Shown one piece after another: positions 22,380-34,400 of a stretch of 64,000 nucleotides of DNA. The notes beneath the pieces were generated by a model, which saw only the letters and a list, made by a program, of their open reading frames with translations, ran no database searches and had not been told where the DNA came from. Origin of the DNA: Mya arenaria (taxonomy: Eukaryota > Mollusca > Bivalvia > Myida > Myidae); assembly GCF_026914265.1 (NCBI RefSeq), contig NC_069135.1, forward strand, positions 17,538,406 through 17,602,405, read 5' to 3'. The position numbers and the translations under genes are program-made. The stretch's first letter is position 1. Each line of letters starts with the position of its first letter.

Positions 22380-23300
22380 CTAGATAACCAGACATTCGTT
22401 TGACCACGGATGAAATTACCTTATTTGCACTTGCGATTTTTGGATGTTCGCACGCACGTTGACAACCAACCGAGAACAAAATGGAATTTGGAATAGTTTT
22501 TAATCACGTCTTTTGATAAAAAACCCCACTCGTTTGAACTCAGATGAAATTACCTCATTTGCACTTGCGATTTTTGGATGTTCGCACGCACGTTGACAAC
22601 CAACCGAGAACAAAATGGAATTTGGAATAGTTTTTAATCACGTCTTTTGATAAAAAACCCCACTCGTTTGAACTCAGATGAAATTACCTCATTTGTATTG
22701 AGCGACCAAACGTATCACGAAAACGCGATTGTTTCATGATCTCATGTATGGTGACAACCATTCGAGTGGATGATAAACATTGGATTTTTTTTTATCTCGG
22801 TCAGGCATAATAGAAAATCAAAAAAAAAGAGTTTTAAACATACGTTTGGCCTTGGGTGAGTCAATCTCATTAACACCATTGAAAGCGAACAAAAATGCCA
22901 TGATAACGGGATTGTTGCATGTCCGCATGCATGGTGGATACCACCCGATTGCGAGATATACTTCGGAATGCTCACAATCTCGGCTAGCCATCACACACAT
23001 TCGATAAAACACTCGTTTCCCCTCGGATGAAATTACCTCATTTACGCTAAGCATCCAAAGGTACACCAAGTATGCGACCATGCATTGCGACAACCATCCG
23101 AGTGCGAGACTAGGGAATGATTTAAATCCCATCTAAGTATCACGGAGTTTTGATAAAAACACTTATTTGTCTTCGGATGAAATAACATCCTTTGCATTAA
23201 GCGACCTAATGTGTCCCGATAACGCGATATTTGCATGTTTGCTATCCTTTAGACAATCATCCGAGTGGGAGAAAGACTTGAGGAAGGTTTTAATCTCGTC
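22380..23300. repeat. ~167-bp satellite (R167), array 1
   Basis: Diverged tandem units of about 165-171 bp. Conserved words: GATGAAATTACCTCATTTGC, GATAACGCGATTGTTGCATG, GGTGACAACCATCCGAGTG, TTTTAATCTCGTC. A 127- to 129-bp sub-block (around 22429-22682) is duplicated exactly here but single in the right-hand segmental copy. It ends abruptly at the foldback element. Confidence 0.85.
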
Positions 23301-24678
23301 TAGCGGCCTAGCGGCGTGAAGTTAGCGGCCTAGCGGCGTGAAGTTAGCGTCCTAGCGGCGTAAAGTTAGCGGCCTAGCGGCCTAGCGGCCTAGCGGCCTA
23401 GCGGCGTGAAGTTAGCGCCCTAGCGGCCTAATATGGTATCTTATTTCAAAGTATGAATATATGCTTTTTCTTCTTAAACAATGATAAATTAACTGTTTTG
23501 TGCACGAAATATCAATTTCAAGCGATTTTCAACAATTTTTTTCAAAAAAGTTTATCAAACATTTTTCTATTTTATAGCATGCAAACATGCCTGCTCTGCT
23601 AACAAAATGATATATTTTCTGTTTATATGCACCAATCATCAGTCTGAAGCGATTTTTAACATTTTTTCCAAGAAGTCGATCAAGGGATCCAGCGGCCTAG
23701 CGGTCTAGCGGCCTAGCGGCCTAGCGGCGTGAAGTTAGCGGCCTAGCGGCCTAGCGGCCTAGCGGCCTAATATGATATGTTATTTCGAAGTACGAATGCA
23801 TGCCTTTTCTTCTTAAACAATGATACATTTGCTATTTATATGCACCAATCATCAGTCTGAAGCGATTTTCAACATTTTTTCCTAAATGTCGATCAAGCGA
23901 TCCAGCGGCCTATCGGCGTGAAGTTAGCGGCCTAGCGGCCTAATATGATATCTTATTTCAAAGTACGAATACATGCCTTTTCTTCTTAAACAATGATACA
24001 TTTGCTATTTATATGCACCAATCATCAGTCTGAAGCGATTTTCAACTTTGAAAGAAATGTTGAAAATCGCTTTAAATTTATATTTTGTGCACAAAAACAG
24101 TTAATATATCATTGTTTGGAAAAAAAATGTTGAAAATCGCTTCAGACTGATGATTGGTGCATATAAATAGCAAATGTATCATTGTTTAAGAAGAAAAGGC
24201 ATGTATTCGTACTTTGAAATAAGATATCATATTAGGCCGCTAGGCCGCTAGGCCGCTAACTTCACGCCGCTAGGCCGCTTAGGCCGCTGGATCGCTTGAT
24301 CGACTTCTTGGAAAAAATGTTAAAAATCGCTTCAGACTGATGATTGGTGCATATAAACAGAAAATATATCATTTTGGTTAGCAGAGCAGGCATGTTTGCA
24401 TGCTATAAAATAGAAAAATGTTTGATAAACTTTTTTGAAAAAATTGTTGAAAATCGCTTGAAATTAATATTTCGTGCACAAAAACAGTTAATATATCATT
24501 GTTTAAGAAGAAAAAGCATATATTCATACTTTGAAATAAGATACCATATTAGGCCGCTAGGCCGCTAACTTCACGCCGCTATGCCGCTAAGCCGCTAGGC
24601 CGCTAACTTCACGCCGCTAGGCCGCTAGGCCGCTAGGCCGCTAACTTCACGCCGCTAGGCCGCTAACTTCACGTACAT
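23301..24678. mobile_element. Foldback element F2 (left end missing)
   Basis: Same family as F1. The right end TCACGTACAT is intact at 24669-24678, but the left ATGTACGTGA terminus is absent: satellite DNA passes straight into TAGCGGCCTAGCGGCG at 23301. It arose through duplication of the F1 region, not by independent insertion, since its right flank is the same exon 3 remnant (ATCGAGAAG). Confidence 0.8.
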
Positions 24679-25585
24679 ATCGAGAAGACTGGCTATTTCC
24701 GGGTCTACGGCTACAAAAATAAAGATCCTTGTATTAATCCTAATTTATAATGGTATATAAATACTTTTATCCTGTACCAGTCCTCTTTAAAAATGAAAAC
24801 AAAAAGTGGCTCCCTGCTTAAGCCAGTTTATTTGCTTATATTTTACAAATAACGAAAATCAACAGGCTGCATTTGGTCCACTGGGCGCTTCTTATAACCA
24901 AACAGCACGAGAGCGAAATATGCCGACAAGAATAATAAGTTTGCATCACCTGTAATTAAAAATACTGACAACCTTCGCTTTAAAATCGACAAATTATGTT
25001 GTAAATATAAATGTTGGGTATGCATGAATGTTACATGCGACATCTGGCATTGGAGCCTAGGCCGGGATCTTGGAGGTAAATTGGAAAAAGTTCAGTGACA
25101 GCAACTATATCTTTACAATATACAACCCAGGATACATCTGCGGTGGTGCGGTTCATATGGTCACCGGTTGCACACAGAGTAGCATGGAATGAATCGAGCT
25201 GTCAGCGCAATTTTAATTCTATTTTGTATGACTATGTTTATAAATATACTTTATGGTATTTGATTTCATCATAATTGCATCTAACGGATTTGATAGTTTT
25301 AAAACCGTCTTGGTATCTGTATTTTGTTCCAACTGATTTAAGACTATTTAGTTTTACCTGCCTCTGAGTTTGAAACCTGCCGCCGACGTATTTTTCCCCA
25401 TTGTTATAACTATATAAATTATTCAATGACTAACCTTCTAACCCTTATATCATTTTCTTTCTTCCAAATATTCAGAAAGGTTTAATAGTTGACACCTCAA
25501 AAAAATGAGGGTAATGGGTGCCTCGTTCACCCGACAAGGAATATCTTTTTTTATGACATGTATGTAGTGCAAAAACACGTTTTAC

Positions 25586-25729
25586 CAGACTCTGATGCGT
25601 TTCCAGGGGTGAAACCGAGCTCTTTGAGAAGGAAGGCGATATCGAGCAAGTCGTCCGGGCCTCCAGGCAACAGGATGACATCACTTCCGTCGTTTGCCAT
25701 GGTCTCTAACTCTTCTTCAGCAACGTCAA
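25586..25729 (-). pseudogene. His-tract copy 1b, exon 2
   Basis: 144 bp, acceptor and donor as in copy 1a. One Glu in PDDELDI is changed to Leu. The read-through tail has a Cys to Tyr change (CFCTTYMS). Confidence 0.75.
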
Positions 25730-26757
25730 CTGCAGAAAGGACGCATTATTAATTCCACTAAACAAAATAAGTTTTAAACAAAATGTAACATAATTGACCA
25801 TGGCGCGTATAAGACAAACCCGAGGGATTGAGTGAATCTATCCGCTATAAGCGTGCATATGCATGCTACTTATGGACGACATGTTTCCATGGTCAGACTT
25901 GATTGATCATTCAGAACCTTTAAAAGATCTGTATTCTAACCAAGTTTTACGAAAGAGTGCCATGTATAATCTGTCCCTGAATGAACACTTCAAACAAGGC
26001 TCACAATTGGACTCAATCTTATTAAAATAAGATCCCCAATACACGCTGCACGACTTTACACTATGATCGTACATAAAGTAATGAAATGAAGTGAACATCA
26101 TCATGATTTGAATGGGATTGAAATGGACCCTTCTACAAGTGCACATTGGGCGTACGACTTCGAAGATCGTAAGACCAAGAAGGCTCATTAACATTATGTT
26201 AAGATAACTTAATAAGGTAAATTGAAACTTAAGACGGACTAGTTGACACTGGTTCCGTTAACACTAGAAGATTTGGGGCGAGACGAGGGGGTGGGGGTGG
26301 GTGGGTAGGGGGCTGCTCCCTTCTGAAGTTGGCATTGTCAAATTTTTATGTCGGATAAAAAACACACACACTTAAATGCCCCATTTCAGACTTAAGATCG
26401 GCTTCCAGAGGGTAGAGCCCCAAAGGCCCATACAAACCTTTAACTAAGTGTCATTTCATTTCATTCATCAAAAGTTTCACTCCTAACCTATATGCCCCTC
26501 TCAAGCCGAGTGACGACTAATCCTGTGTACGGTAGTCTGTACTTTTTCCCAATTTGGAAGGAACAGGCGGTGAAAAAAATCAAAGAAAGATCACTGAATT
26601 TACACAACTTGTTACAAAAATAAATACTAGTAAATACTGTTATTCAGAATAGTCGACACAAAACATTGTTTAAGTTTGATCGCAGTTGAAATATGTAATA
26701 CTAGTATTAATACTTTTATAATACGAAAACAAGATAAAAGACAAAAGAGAAACTTAC

Positions 26758-26876
26758 GTTCCAAATACGGCTTTAACTTTTCATAGAACTCGACATTACT
26801 CAGGCTCAGAGACTGGTGGACCGCCGCAAAACCAACCAGAAGGAAAAAAAAAACTCCAAGTAATCATCGGTGCCAT
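26758..26876 (-). pseudogene. His-tract copy 1b, exon 1 (frameshifted signal peptide)
   Basis: 119 bp against 118 in copy 1a: the homopolymer coding FFF has ten T instead of nine, shifting the frame in the signal peptide. A sequencing error in the homopolymer is possible. TATA box GTATATAT at 26928-26935. Confidence 0.7.
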
Positions 26877-27744
26877 CTTGCACTTGTAGCCAGAAACCCA
26901 AGCCTGCACCTATGTACGTAACGCCCGATATATACTGGTCAAAGATCCGGGCTGGCTGAGTGTATCTGAACATCCTACTCACTGTTCCTCCAACAGATTC
27001 CGCAAATCTAAGAATTCACCCAACAAGTACTTGATATTAAAGTGGTTTCTGTCGGTGCAGTCGGACTAAAGTATTCGATCTTCCGTGATAAGGATATAAT
27101 TTTAACCTAATTGATTTCGGTGATAATAGTTGTGCAATATTATTGGGCAATGGGTTTCACTTTATGTCAATCTCGCCTTGATGATAAAAACGCCCTTGTT
27201 AAACGATTTTCCTCGGTAACGCTATGTTTTATCAAAACCTATATCTTCTTACTTACATTGATATTTTTGTTCGCCTTTATGGATGTGTTTTGTTTTAGTT
27301 AAAGGCCCACAATAAAGGTAAATGCCATTTTTTAACGAATGATCATTTTTTTAACTTGATTTTAATGATCAAAGCAAAAAAGTCATTAGAGTTAAACATC
27401 ATATTAATACAATCAAATAAAAATTATCTTTTATGCAGCAACCTATAAAACTTTAAAAGCTACGTGAACAAAAAAGTGCCATAAAAATGGTATTGCATTA
27501 CAATTAAATCATTTTAATTTTGCAGCATGCTATGCTGTGCACCTTAAATGCCACATTTTCCCTTTTTAATAGTTTTTACGTGAGAATCGGCCATATATCG
27601 GAGACCGTGCGATACTTCGTTCAAACTTATTTACTCATATACATATATAAGACATGTTTGTTAAATGGGTTATACATCGATGTATTGTGTCTGCTTTCCA
27701 ATCGCACCATGCCAAATCTCGTCTAAAAATCACAGACTAGATAA

Positions 27745-29135
27745 AAACATTCGTTTAACCAGACATTCGTTTGACCACGGATGAAATTACCTTATTTGCA
27801 CTTGCGATTTTTGGATGTTCGCACGCACGTTGACAACCAACCGAGAACAAAATGGAATTTGGAATAGTTTTTAATCTCGTCTTTTGATAAAAAAAAAACC
27901 CCACTCGTTTGAACTCAGATGAAATTACCTCATTTGTATTGAGCGACCAAACGTATCACGAAAACGCGATTGTTTCATGATCTCATGTTTATTGACAACC
28001 ATTCGAGTGGATGATAGACATTGGATTTTTTTTTATCTCGGTCAGGCATAATAGAAAATAAAATAAAAACAAAGTTTTAAACATACGTTTGGCCTTGGGT
28101 GAGTCAATCTCATTAACACCATTGAAAGCGAACAAAAATGCCATGATAACGGGATTGTTGCATGTCCGCATGCATGGTGGATACCACCCGATTGCGAGAT
28201 ATACTTCGGAATGCTCACAATCTCGGCTAGCCATCACAGACATTCGATAAAACACTCGTTTCCCCTCGGATGAAATTACCTCATTTACGCTAAGCATCCA
28301 AAGGTACACCAAGTATGCGACCATGCATTGCGACAACCATCCGAGTGCGAGACTAGGGAATGATTTAAATCCCATCTAAGTATCACGGAGTTTTGATAAA
28401 AACACTTATTTGTCTTCGGATGAAATAACATCCTTTGCATTAAGCGACCTAATGTGTCCCGATAACGCGATATTTGCATGTTTGCTATCCTTTAGACAAT
28501 CATCCGAGTGGGAGAAAGACTTGAGGAAGGTTTTAATCTCGTCAACGCATCACACACTTTCGATTTACCTTGGATTACCTTCTATGTATGAAGAGACCAT
28601 GAAAACGCGATTTTTGATTTCTCACATGCATGGGAACAACCATCCGAGAGCGAGATAGGCTTTTTGGATGTGTTTTTTTTTATCTCCTCTAGGCATCACA
28701 GACTTTTAGTAAACTCACTCGTTTGACATCAGATACAATAACCTCGTTTGCAATGAGCGACCATATGATGCCACGATGGCGCGATTGAACGCTAGATAGA
28801 CTTGGGGATGGCATTGATCTCGTCAAAACATCACGGACGTTCGATAAAAACACTCGTTTCACCTTGGACAAAATTACCTCATTTGCACATAGCGACCGAA
28901 TATTCCCCGATAACGCGATTGCTGCATATGCGCATGCTAGGTTACAACCATCCGCGTGCGAGATATGCATTGAAATGTGTTTTTATCTCGTCTAGGCATC
29001 GCAGACTTTCGATAAAACAACACGTTTGACCTTGAATGAAATTACCTCATTTGTACTTTGCAACCATACGTGCCACGATAACTTTATTGTGACATGTTCA
29101 CATGCACGGTGACAACCATCCGCGTTCAATCGCCT
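27745..29135. repeat. ~167-bp satellite (R167), array 2
   Basis: The same satellite, extending further right than array 1 and ending about 340 bp before the receptor A fragment of cassette 2. Short open frames inside it are not genes. Confidence 0.85.
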
Positions 29136-29477
29136 TTTCACAACAGGAAAAAAACCCACATGTTTCATTGGATAGTTTCGACACATGTCAACTCCTTCTT
29201 GGAGCCATTTTAACTGTATCTTGTGTAGGTTTTCTTATTTGAGATACGCATGTTACTTCATTTCTTTAAATGGTAACTTGTCTGCATTTAAAAAGCAATC
29301 ATATGCATGATTCAGTAAAATTATATCTCTAAAATTACGGACGAGTTTATTGACACATTATTCATAGTGTATTTTACAAATATATATATATATGAATAAT
29401 GAAATACTAAATGGATAATGACTGATACAGTGCTAATGTGGAATAACAAAGTGGATGGGTGAAAATAATTTCTTTGC

Positions 29478-30030
29478 GTTCATGTTTTAAGAGCTTGATG
29501 GCGTGATATAATCGTTACGGGATTAGTATGTTAGATGTAAACTCTACCGCAGCGACGGCTCAACCGGTTCAGGAGCACTTTGAGCATCCCGTGAGTGCCA
29601 ATACATCGGTACGTTACGCTGCTATTGACCACGGGCGACCTAAAACTTTGGCGCCGCCGTCCAAACATCCGGCTCCAGCATTACCCCGCCCACCCAGTCC
29701 AAGCATAAGAAGGTGGGTCTGAAGCTCTTGCTTTCCAATCCTTTTTCACCAATATTGTCCGTGGGGTCTCCAGAGAGAGAATCCAAAATGTCAGACAATG
29801 ACGCCGTGACGTCACCGAAATCAACTATGTCAGATGTAAACTCTACAGCATCGCCTACTCAACCGGTTCCGAAACCTAGAAACCGGAAGGAAAACACAGA
29901 TAGTGCAGATTCGGAAAATGCTCCTCTGAATATCAATGAAAGCGGAAACGTGTTTACATTTAAATAATCGCAAGGGATTGGTTTCAAAGAACTGATAAAA
30001 CGAACTGATCACGATGCCGCTAACAGGGAA
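29478..30030 (+). pseudogene. Receptor A last-exon fragment, cassette 2
   Basis: The block begins with GCGTTCATGTTTTAAGAGCT, the same left boundary as at about 40480 and 57472. It then carries broken pieces of receptor A exon 6: a displaced LDVNSTAATAQPVQ, then HPVSANTSVRYAAIDHG, a frame change, then SPERESKMSDNDAVTS up to GNVFTFK and a stop. The C-terminal YYVL/YENS part is missing. The 3' UTR and poly(A) signal follow (30443-30448). It lacks the upstream exons, so it is a duplicated fragment. Confidence 0.85.
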
Positions 30031-31258
30031 TTGTTGTATACCTGTAAAACTTTCTTCATTACCGGGTAGATGTTTTAAGTGTTTTCACGTGTCTTTAAAT
30101 TTGTTATAAGGGTGGACTGTCTAATCGTCAATTACTGCATACAGAGTATACTTTCAGGTCATATATGTAATAGGCCCGCTGGTTCAGGATTTAATTTTTG
30201 CTGTTTTTCTTTAATTGATAAATTCATTTCATTGCCACATATTTTTTTTTTCTTTTTGATAGTACTAGATGTGTAGGTATGTGTACATTTATTCGATAAG
30301 GTGTTGTTTTTGAAATAAGTGTTTTTACCATAATTTCCTTAAATCATTTAAGACAATGACCTGCGTGTGTGTGTTCAATAATCAACTTTTGTTTTATTAA
30401 ACTTGACTGTTGTTATATAAACTTTGCCATTGTCATGTATCAAATAAAGTAATAAACAAATCACACGAGTTTTGCTGCATGCATAATTTATTCAGAAAAC
30501 ACAGAAAAAGATCAACATAGAGATTAACATGGATACAGTGCAAATACATACATACGTACAGTAAGATCACAGAAAACGCTCGGAAAAACAGAGTATTCAA
30601 CAAGTGCAAATATTTTGGATTTTAATAAAAATGCAATAACCTAGTTAATGTGCTATTCCCTTTTAAAACATGATGCATAATGAAAGACTGTAGTCAAACA
30701 ATTGTACAGTATACAGCAAACCACCGAGGACATAACTATCCATAGGATAAGATATGTATTCTTTTGGCATTTGAAAACAAAATAGAATTTATTGATTTTT
30801 TGTTAACAAAGGTTTTCTTTTAACAGAAACGTGTCTCCCTTAAAAAATGAGCGCAATACATACATAATATACTACAATAGTCTGGAAAATACTGATTAAG
30901 TTACAGTCGCAAAATAAGTCAATTAAACCTTCACCAAAAGAAGGATAAGACGTCTTTAAATTAAGGTTTAAAACAGTCACTTCACACCACCCTTGTAATT
31001 AAAATATACATATCTCGCGCTTAGCGCTCATCTCGTATACTTTCTATAACAAGGGTAGTGTGTGCTGCAACATTTATATATGATCTCATATTACTTCGAC
31101 TTGTTGCAAAATAAATCATGAAATTTCACACCAGTATTTCTGAAGGCAATGTAAGAATCACACTCATGCAAAAGGACAAAGAAAACGGAGCCGTAGCGTC
31201 TTAGCAGTGTCATAATATAATCAAGATTCTAGTTGGACACATCTTTCAGATTGGAAGT

Positions 31259-31486
31259 TCATTCATATCTTTCAGCCGAGTCAGAGTCATCTTCGGCGCT
31301 ATCTTCGAAACTCCCATCTTGGTTCTCGTTTTTCTCATCGGATCCACTGTCAACGTCATCAGATGCCGGATCAAAGTCATCAGATGGGAGGTCATCAGTG
31401 CCCTCTTGGCGCTCAATGGCTTGGTTGTCGGTGTGGCATGGGATACGGAAACAGCCGATGTTTTGATAGGCGCTGTGAACGTGACC
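31259..31486 (-). CDS. His-tract copy 2, exon 7: acidic tail
   Basis: Acceptor CCATTGCAG. GHVHSAYQNIGCFRIPCHTD is followed by an Asp/Ser/Glu-rich tail (DDLPSDDFDPASDDVDSGSD ... EDSAEDDSDSAERYE) and TGA. Serines amid acidic residues look like CK2-type sites. Another frame of this exon is also open, but it does not join exon 6 and is not conserved in character. Confidence 0.8.
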   Translation of the reverse strand, partial: GHVHSAYQNIGCFRIPCHTDNQAIERQEGTDDLPSDDFDPASDDVDSGSDEKNENQDGSFEDSAEDDSDSAERYE

Positions 31487-34400
31487 CTGCAATGGTTCAT
31501 TCCGAAAGTTTGAAATTGAATTCAATGTGTTACAGGTATTTCATATTCAGATATCCATTGAAATGCTTTTGAAATTTCTTTGCATATAAAAGGGGTTTTT
31601 ATAGGTCTGTAACGCCACTAATTGCTAGAGACGTACACAAATTCAGCTGTAACTCTTTGCTTTACATAACAAATTCAAATTAATCAATTAATCTTACTAC
31701 TTTGGCAAGCAGAAGGCTTTCTGAAAATTGATTTTGTTTAATGAATCTAACGAATACAAGAAACGTTTTACAGAACATGATGCCCGCATAGATTATCCCT
31801 TTTTAAATTTAAATTATACCTTGATGTTGACGGTTCCGGTGATGCGCGCGCACATAGTGCGGCGGCTCCTGTTGATACTGTACAGCTGGGCACACAGACG
31901 GCTGGAGGGTGACACGAGGTGGTGCACGTGGTAGCAGTACTGGTACGTGGACCTGCCCACTACAGCATGATAAACAAAAGGGATATGGTGATTATATCTA
32001 ATCAATAACATGTTTCACATTGGCTTTTAACGATTTTCAAAATCGGTCAAACATTGTAGTCCAACTGTACAGCTCTTTTGACCCATTATAATGTTTGTCA
32101 AGTTTGTGACAGGCTAAGTAGATGAAGCGGTCGCATTTGCGGTCGGTTGTGATGTTGAGAAAGCGGTCGTATTTACGGTCGTCTGTGTGGTATCCGTACT
32201 TATCCGTATACTTACAGTCTAATGTTGTTTGAGGACGCGGTGACCTTACCTACAGTCGCCTAAAGCATGGATGGTGCAGTGTCTTTACTTACGGTCGTTT
32301 GTAGTGTGGAGAAGGCGGTATCCTTACTTACGGTCGTCTGTAGTGTAAAAGGAGGCGGTATCCTTACTTACGGTCGTCCGTAGTGTGGAGGAGGTGCTAT
32401 CCTTATACTTATGGTCGTCTGTAGTGTGGATGGTGCGGTATCCTTACTAACGGTCGTCTGTAGTGTGGATGGTGCGTTATTCTTTTTTTACGGTAGTCTG
32501 TAGTGTGTAAGGTGCGGTATCTTTACCTACGGTCGTCTTTATTGTAGAGGAGTTGGTGTGGAGGAGGCGGTATCCGTACTTTCTGTCGTGTTTAGTGTGA
32601 AGGAGCGGTTGTCCGTAGGCAGTTTCAGCACATTCGAACGTTTGTGGTGTGGAGGAGGCACTGCCGGTACACACCTATGTTTATGGTGTAGATACGGCGG
32701 TGCCGATACTCACTGTTGTTTGTGGTCTGACGAATGCGGTGTTGGTACTTATGGCTGTAAGCGCTGTAGGGGAGGCTGTGTCAAAACTAACGGCTTGAGG
32801 AGACGATATCGGTAATTTCAGCCGTATGTGATGGAGAGGCGGCGATATCGGTAATTACGAATGTTTGTGGTGGACAGACGGCGATATCGGTACTTACGAC
32901 TGTCTGTGACTGAGAAGGGGCAATATTTGTACTTTCGGCTGTTTGTGGTCGAGAGGAGGCGATATCGGTACTTACGGCTGTTAGTGGTGGAGAGGGGGCG
33001 ATATCGGTACTTACTGCTGTTTGTTATGGAGAGGCGGCGATATCGGTACTTACGACTGTTTGTGGTAGAGAGGCGGCGATATCGATACTTACGACTGTTT
33101 TTGGTGGAGTATGGGCGATATCGGTACTTATGGCTGTTTGTGGTTGAGAGTAGTCGTTTTGGGTACTTACGCCAGTTTGTGGTTGAGCGGTGTCGATATC
33201 GGTACTTACAGCAGTTTGTGGTTGGGCGGTGTCGATATCGGTACTTACGTCAGCATGTGGTTGAGCGATGTCGATATCGGTAATTACGACTGTTTATGGT
33301 TGAGTGGTGTCGATATCGGTAATTACGACTGTTTGTGGTCGAGCGGTGTCGATATCGGTACTTACGGCAGTTTGTGGTAGAGCGATGTCGATATCTGTCC
33401 TTACGGCTGTGTGGTTAAATGGTGTCGATATCGGTACCTACGGCAGTTTGAGGTTGTGTGGTGGCGGTATCGGTGCTTACGGCAGTTTGAGGTTGAGTGG
33501 TGGCGGTATCGGTACTTACGGCAGTTTGAGGTTGAGTGGTGGCGGTATCGGTACTTACAGCAGTTTGAGGTTGAGTGGTGGCGGTATCGGTACTTACGGC
33601 AGTTTGAGGTTTAGTGGTGGCGGTATTGGTACTTATGTCGGTATGTGGTTGATAAATGTCGATATTGGTATTTAAGCCAGTTTGTGGTTGAGTGGTGGCG
33701 GTTTCGGTACTTACGGTAGTTTGTGTCTGAGTGGTGGCGGTTGCGGTTCTTACGGCAGTTTGTGGTTGTGTGGTGGCGGTATGGGTACTTATGACAGTTT
33801 TTGGTCGAGCGGTGTCGATATCGGTACTTACGGCAGTTTGTGGTTGAGTGGTGTCGATATCGGTACTTACGGCAGTTTGTGGTCGAGCGGTGTCGATATC
33901 GGTACTTACGGCAGTTGTAGGTGTAGAGGAGGCGGTATCCATTCAAGGTAAATGAGAGCAGGTAACTACTGTAGCTCCGGTAATCCACCCGGATACACAC
34001 TGGAATGGCGCAGAAGCAAAATGTCAAATCAATGCATACAAGAAAGTTTGAAATAACAGCAATATAAAAAAGTAACTCGCTAGTATTAAAAACAGAAAAT
34101 CTTACAGCTTTCTTACTATTGAGATCGAAGCGATGGTATCTGTAGTAGTGTCTCACGGCAAATGTTCGCATGACACATGCAGCGCAGCCCCGCTTGAAAC
34201 ACTGGACAAACTGTCGGCGTGGGCATTTGTGATAGTGGTGATGATGATGGTGGTGGTGATGATGATGGTGGTGGTGATGGTGATGATGATGGTGCCACCA
34301 CCAGCCTAGGTCCCTTGATTTCCCCACGACTGAAGAAGATAAGAAATTCACGTTAATCCTAAACTGCGTATGTACTACCATTTTCAAGTGCTCGAATGAT

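Larger units (their letters stand above)
19329..23300. repeat. Segmental duplication, left copy
   Basis: This 3.97-kb block recurs at 24679-28543 with only scattered substitutions and small indels. It holds exons 1 and 2 of the His-tract gene, intron 1, the promoter and satellite. With the foldback element the duplicated unit is about 5.3 kb. Confidence 0.9.
9753..26876 (-). pseudogene. His-tract gene, copy 1 (broken)
   Basis: All seven exon regions can be aligned to the intact copy 2, but several are damaged. The exon 6 acceptor AG is changed (CTGTAA instead of CTGTAG). Exon 4 survives only as its 3' part (15626 to about 15697). Exon 3 is split by a foldback element at 17928-19328. Exons 1 and 2 are present twice (21519/20374 and 26876/25729) because of a later 5-kb tandem duplication. 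The second exon 1 has one extra T in a poly-T run of the signal peptide, which shifts frame. Exon 7 is open and ends in the same acidic tail. A host gene copy that no longer encodes the full protein. Confidence 0.8.
24679..28543. repeat. Segmental duplication, right copy
   Basis: Near-identical to 19329-23300. After 28543 the satellite continues as AACGCATCACACAC, whereas the left copy switches to element F2. This marks the duplication breakpoint. Confidence 0.9.

Noticed and set aside
33682-33951. Gly-rich + strand frame (WLSGGGFGTYGSL repeats)
   Set aside because: By-product of the M3 minisatellite read on the wrong strand.
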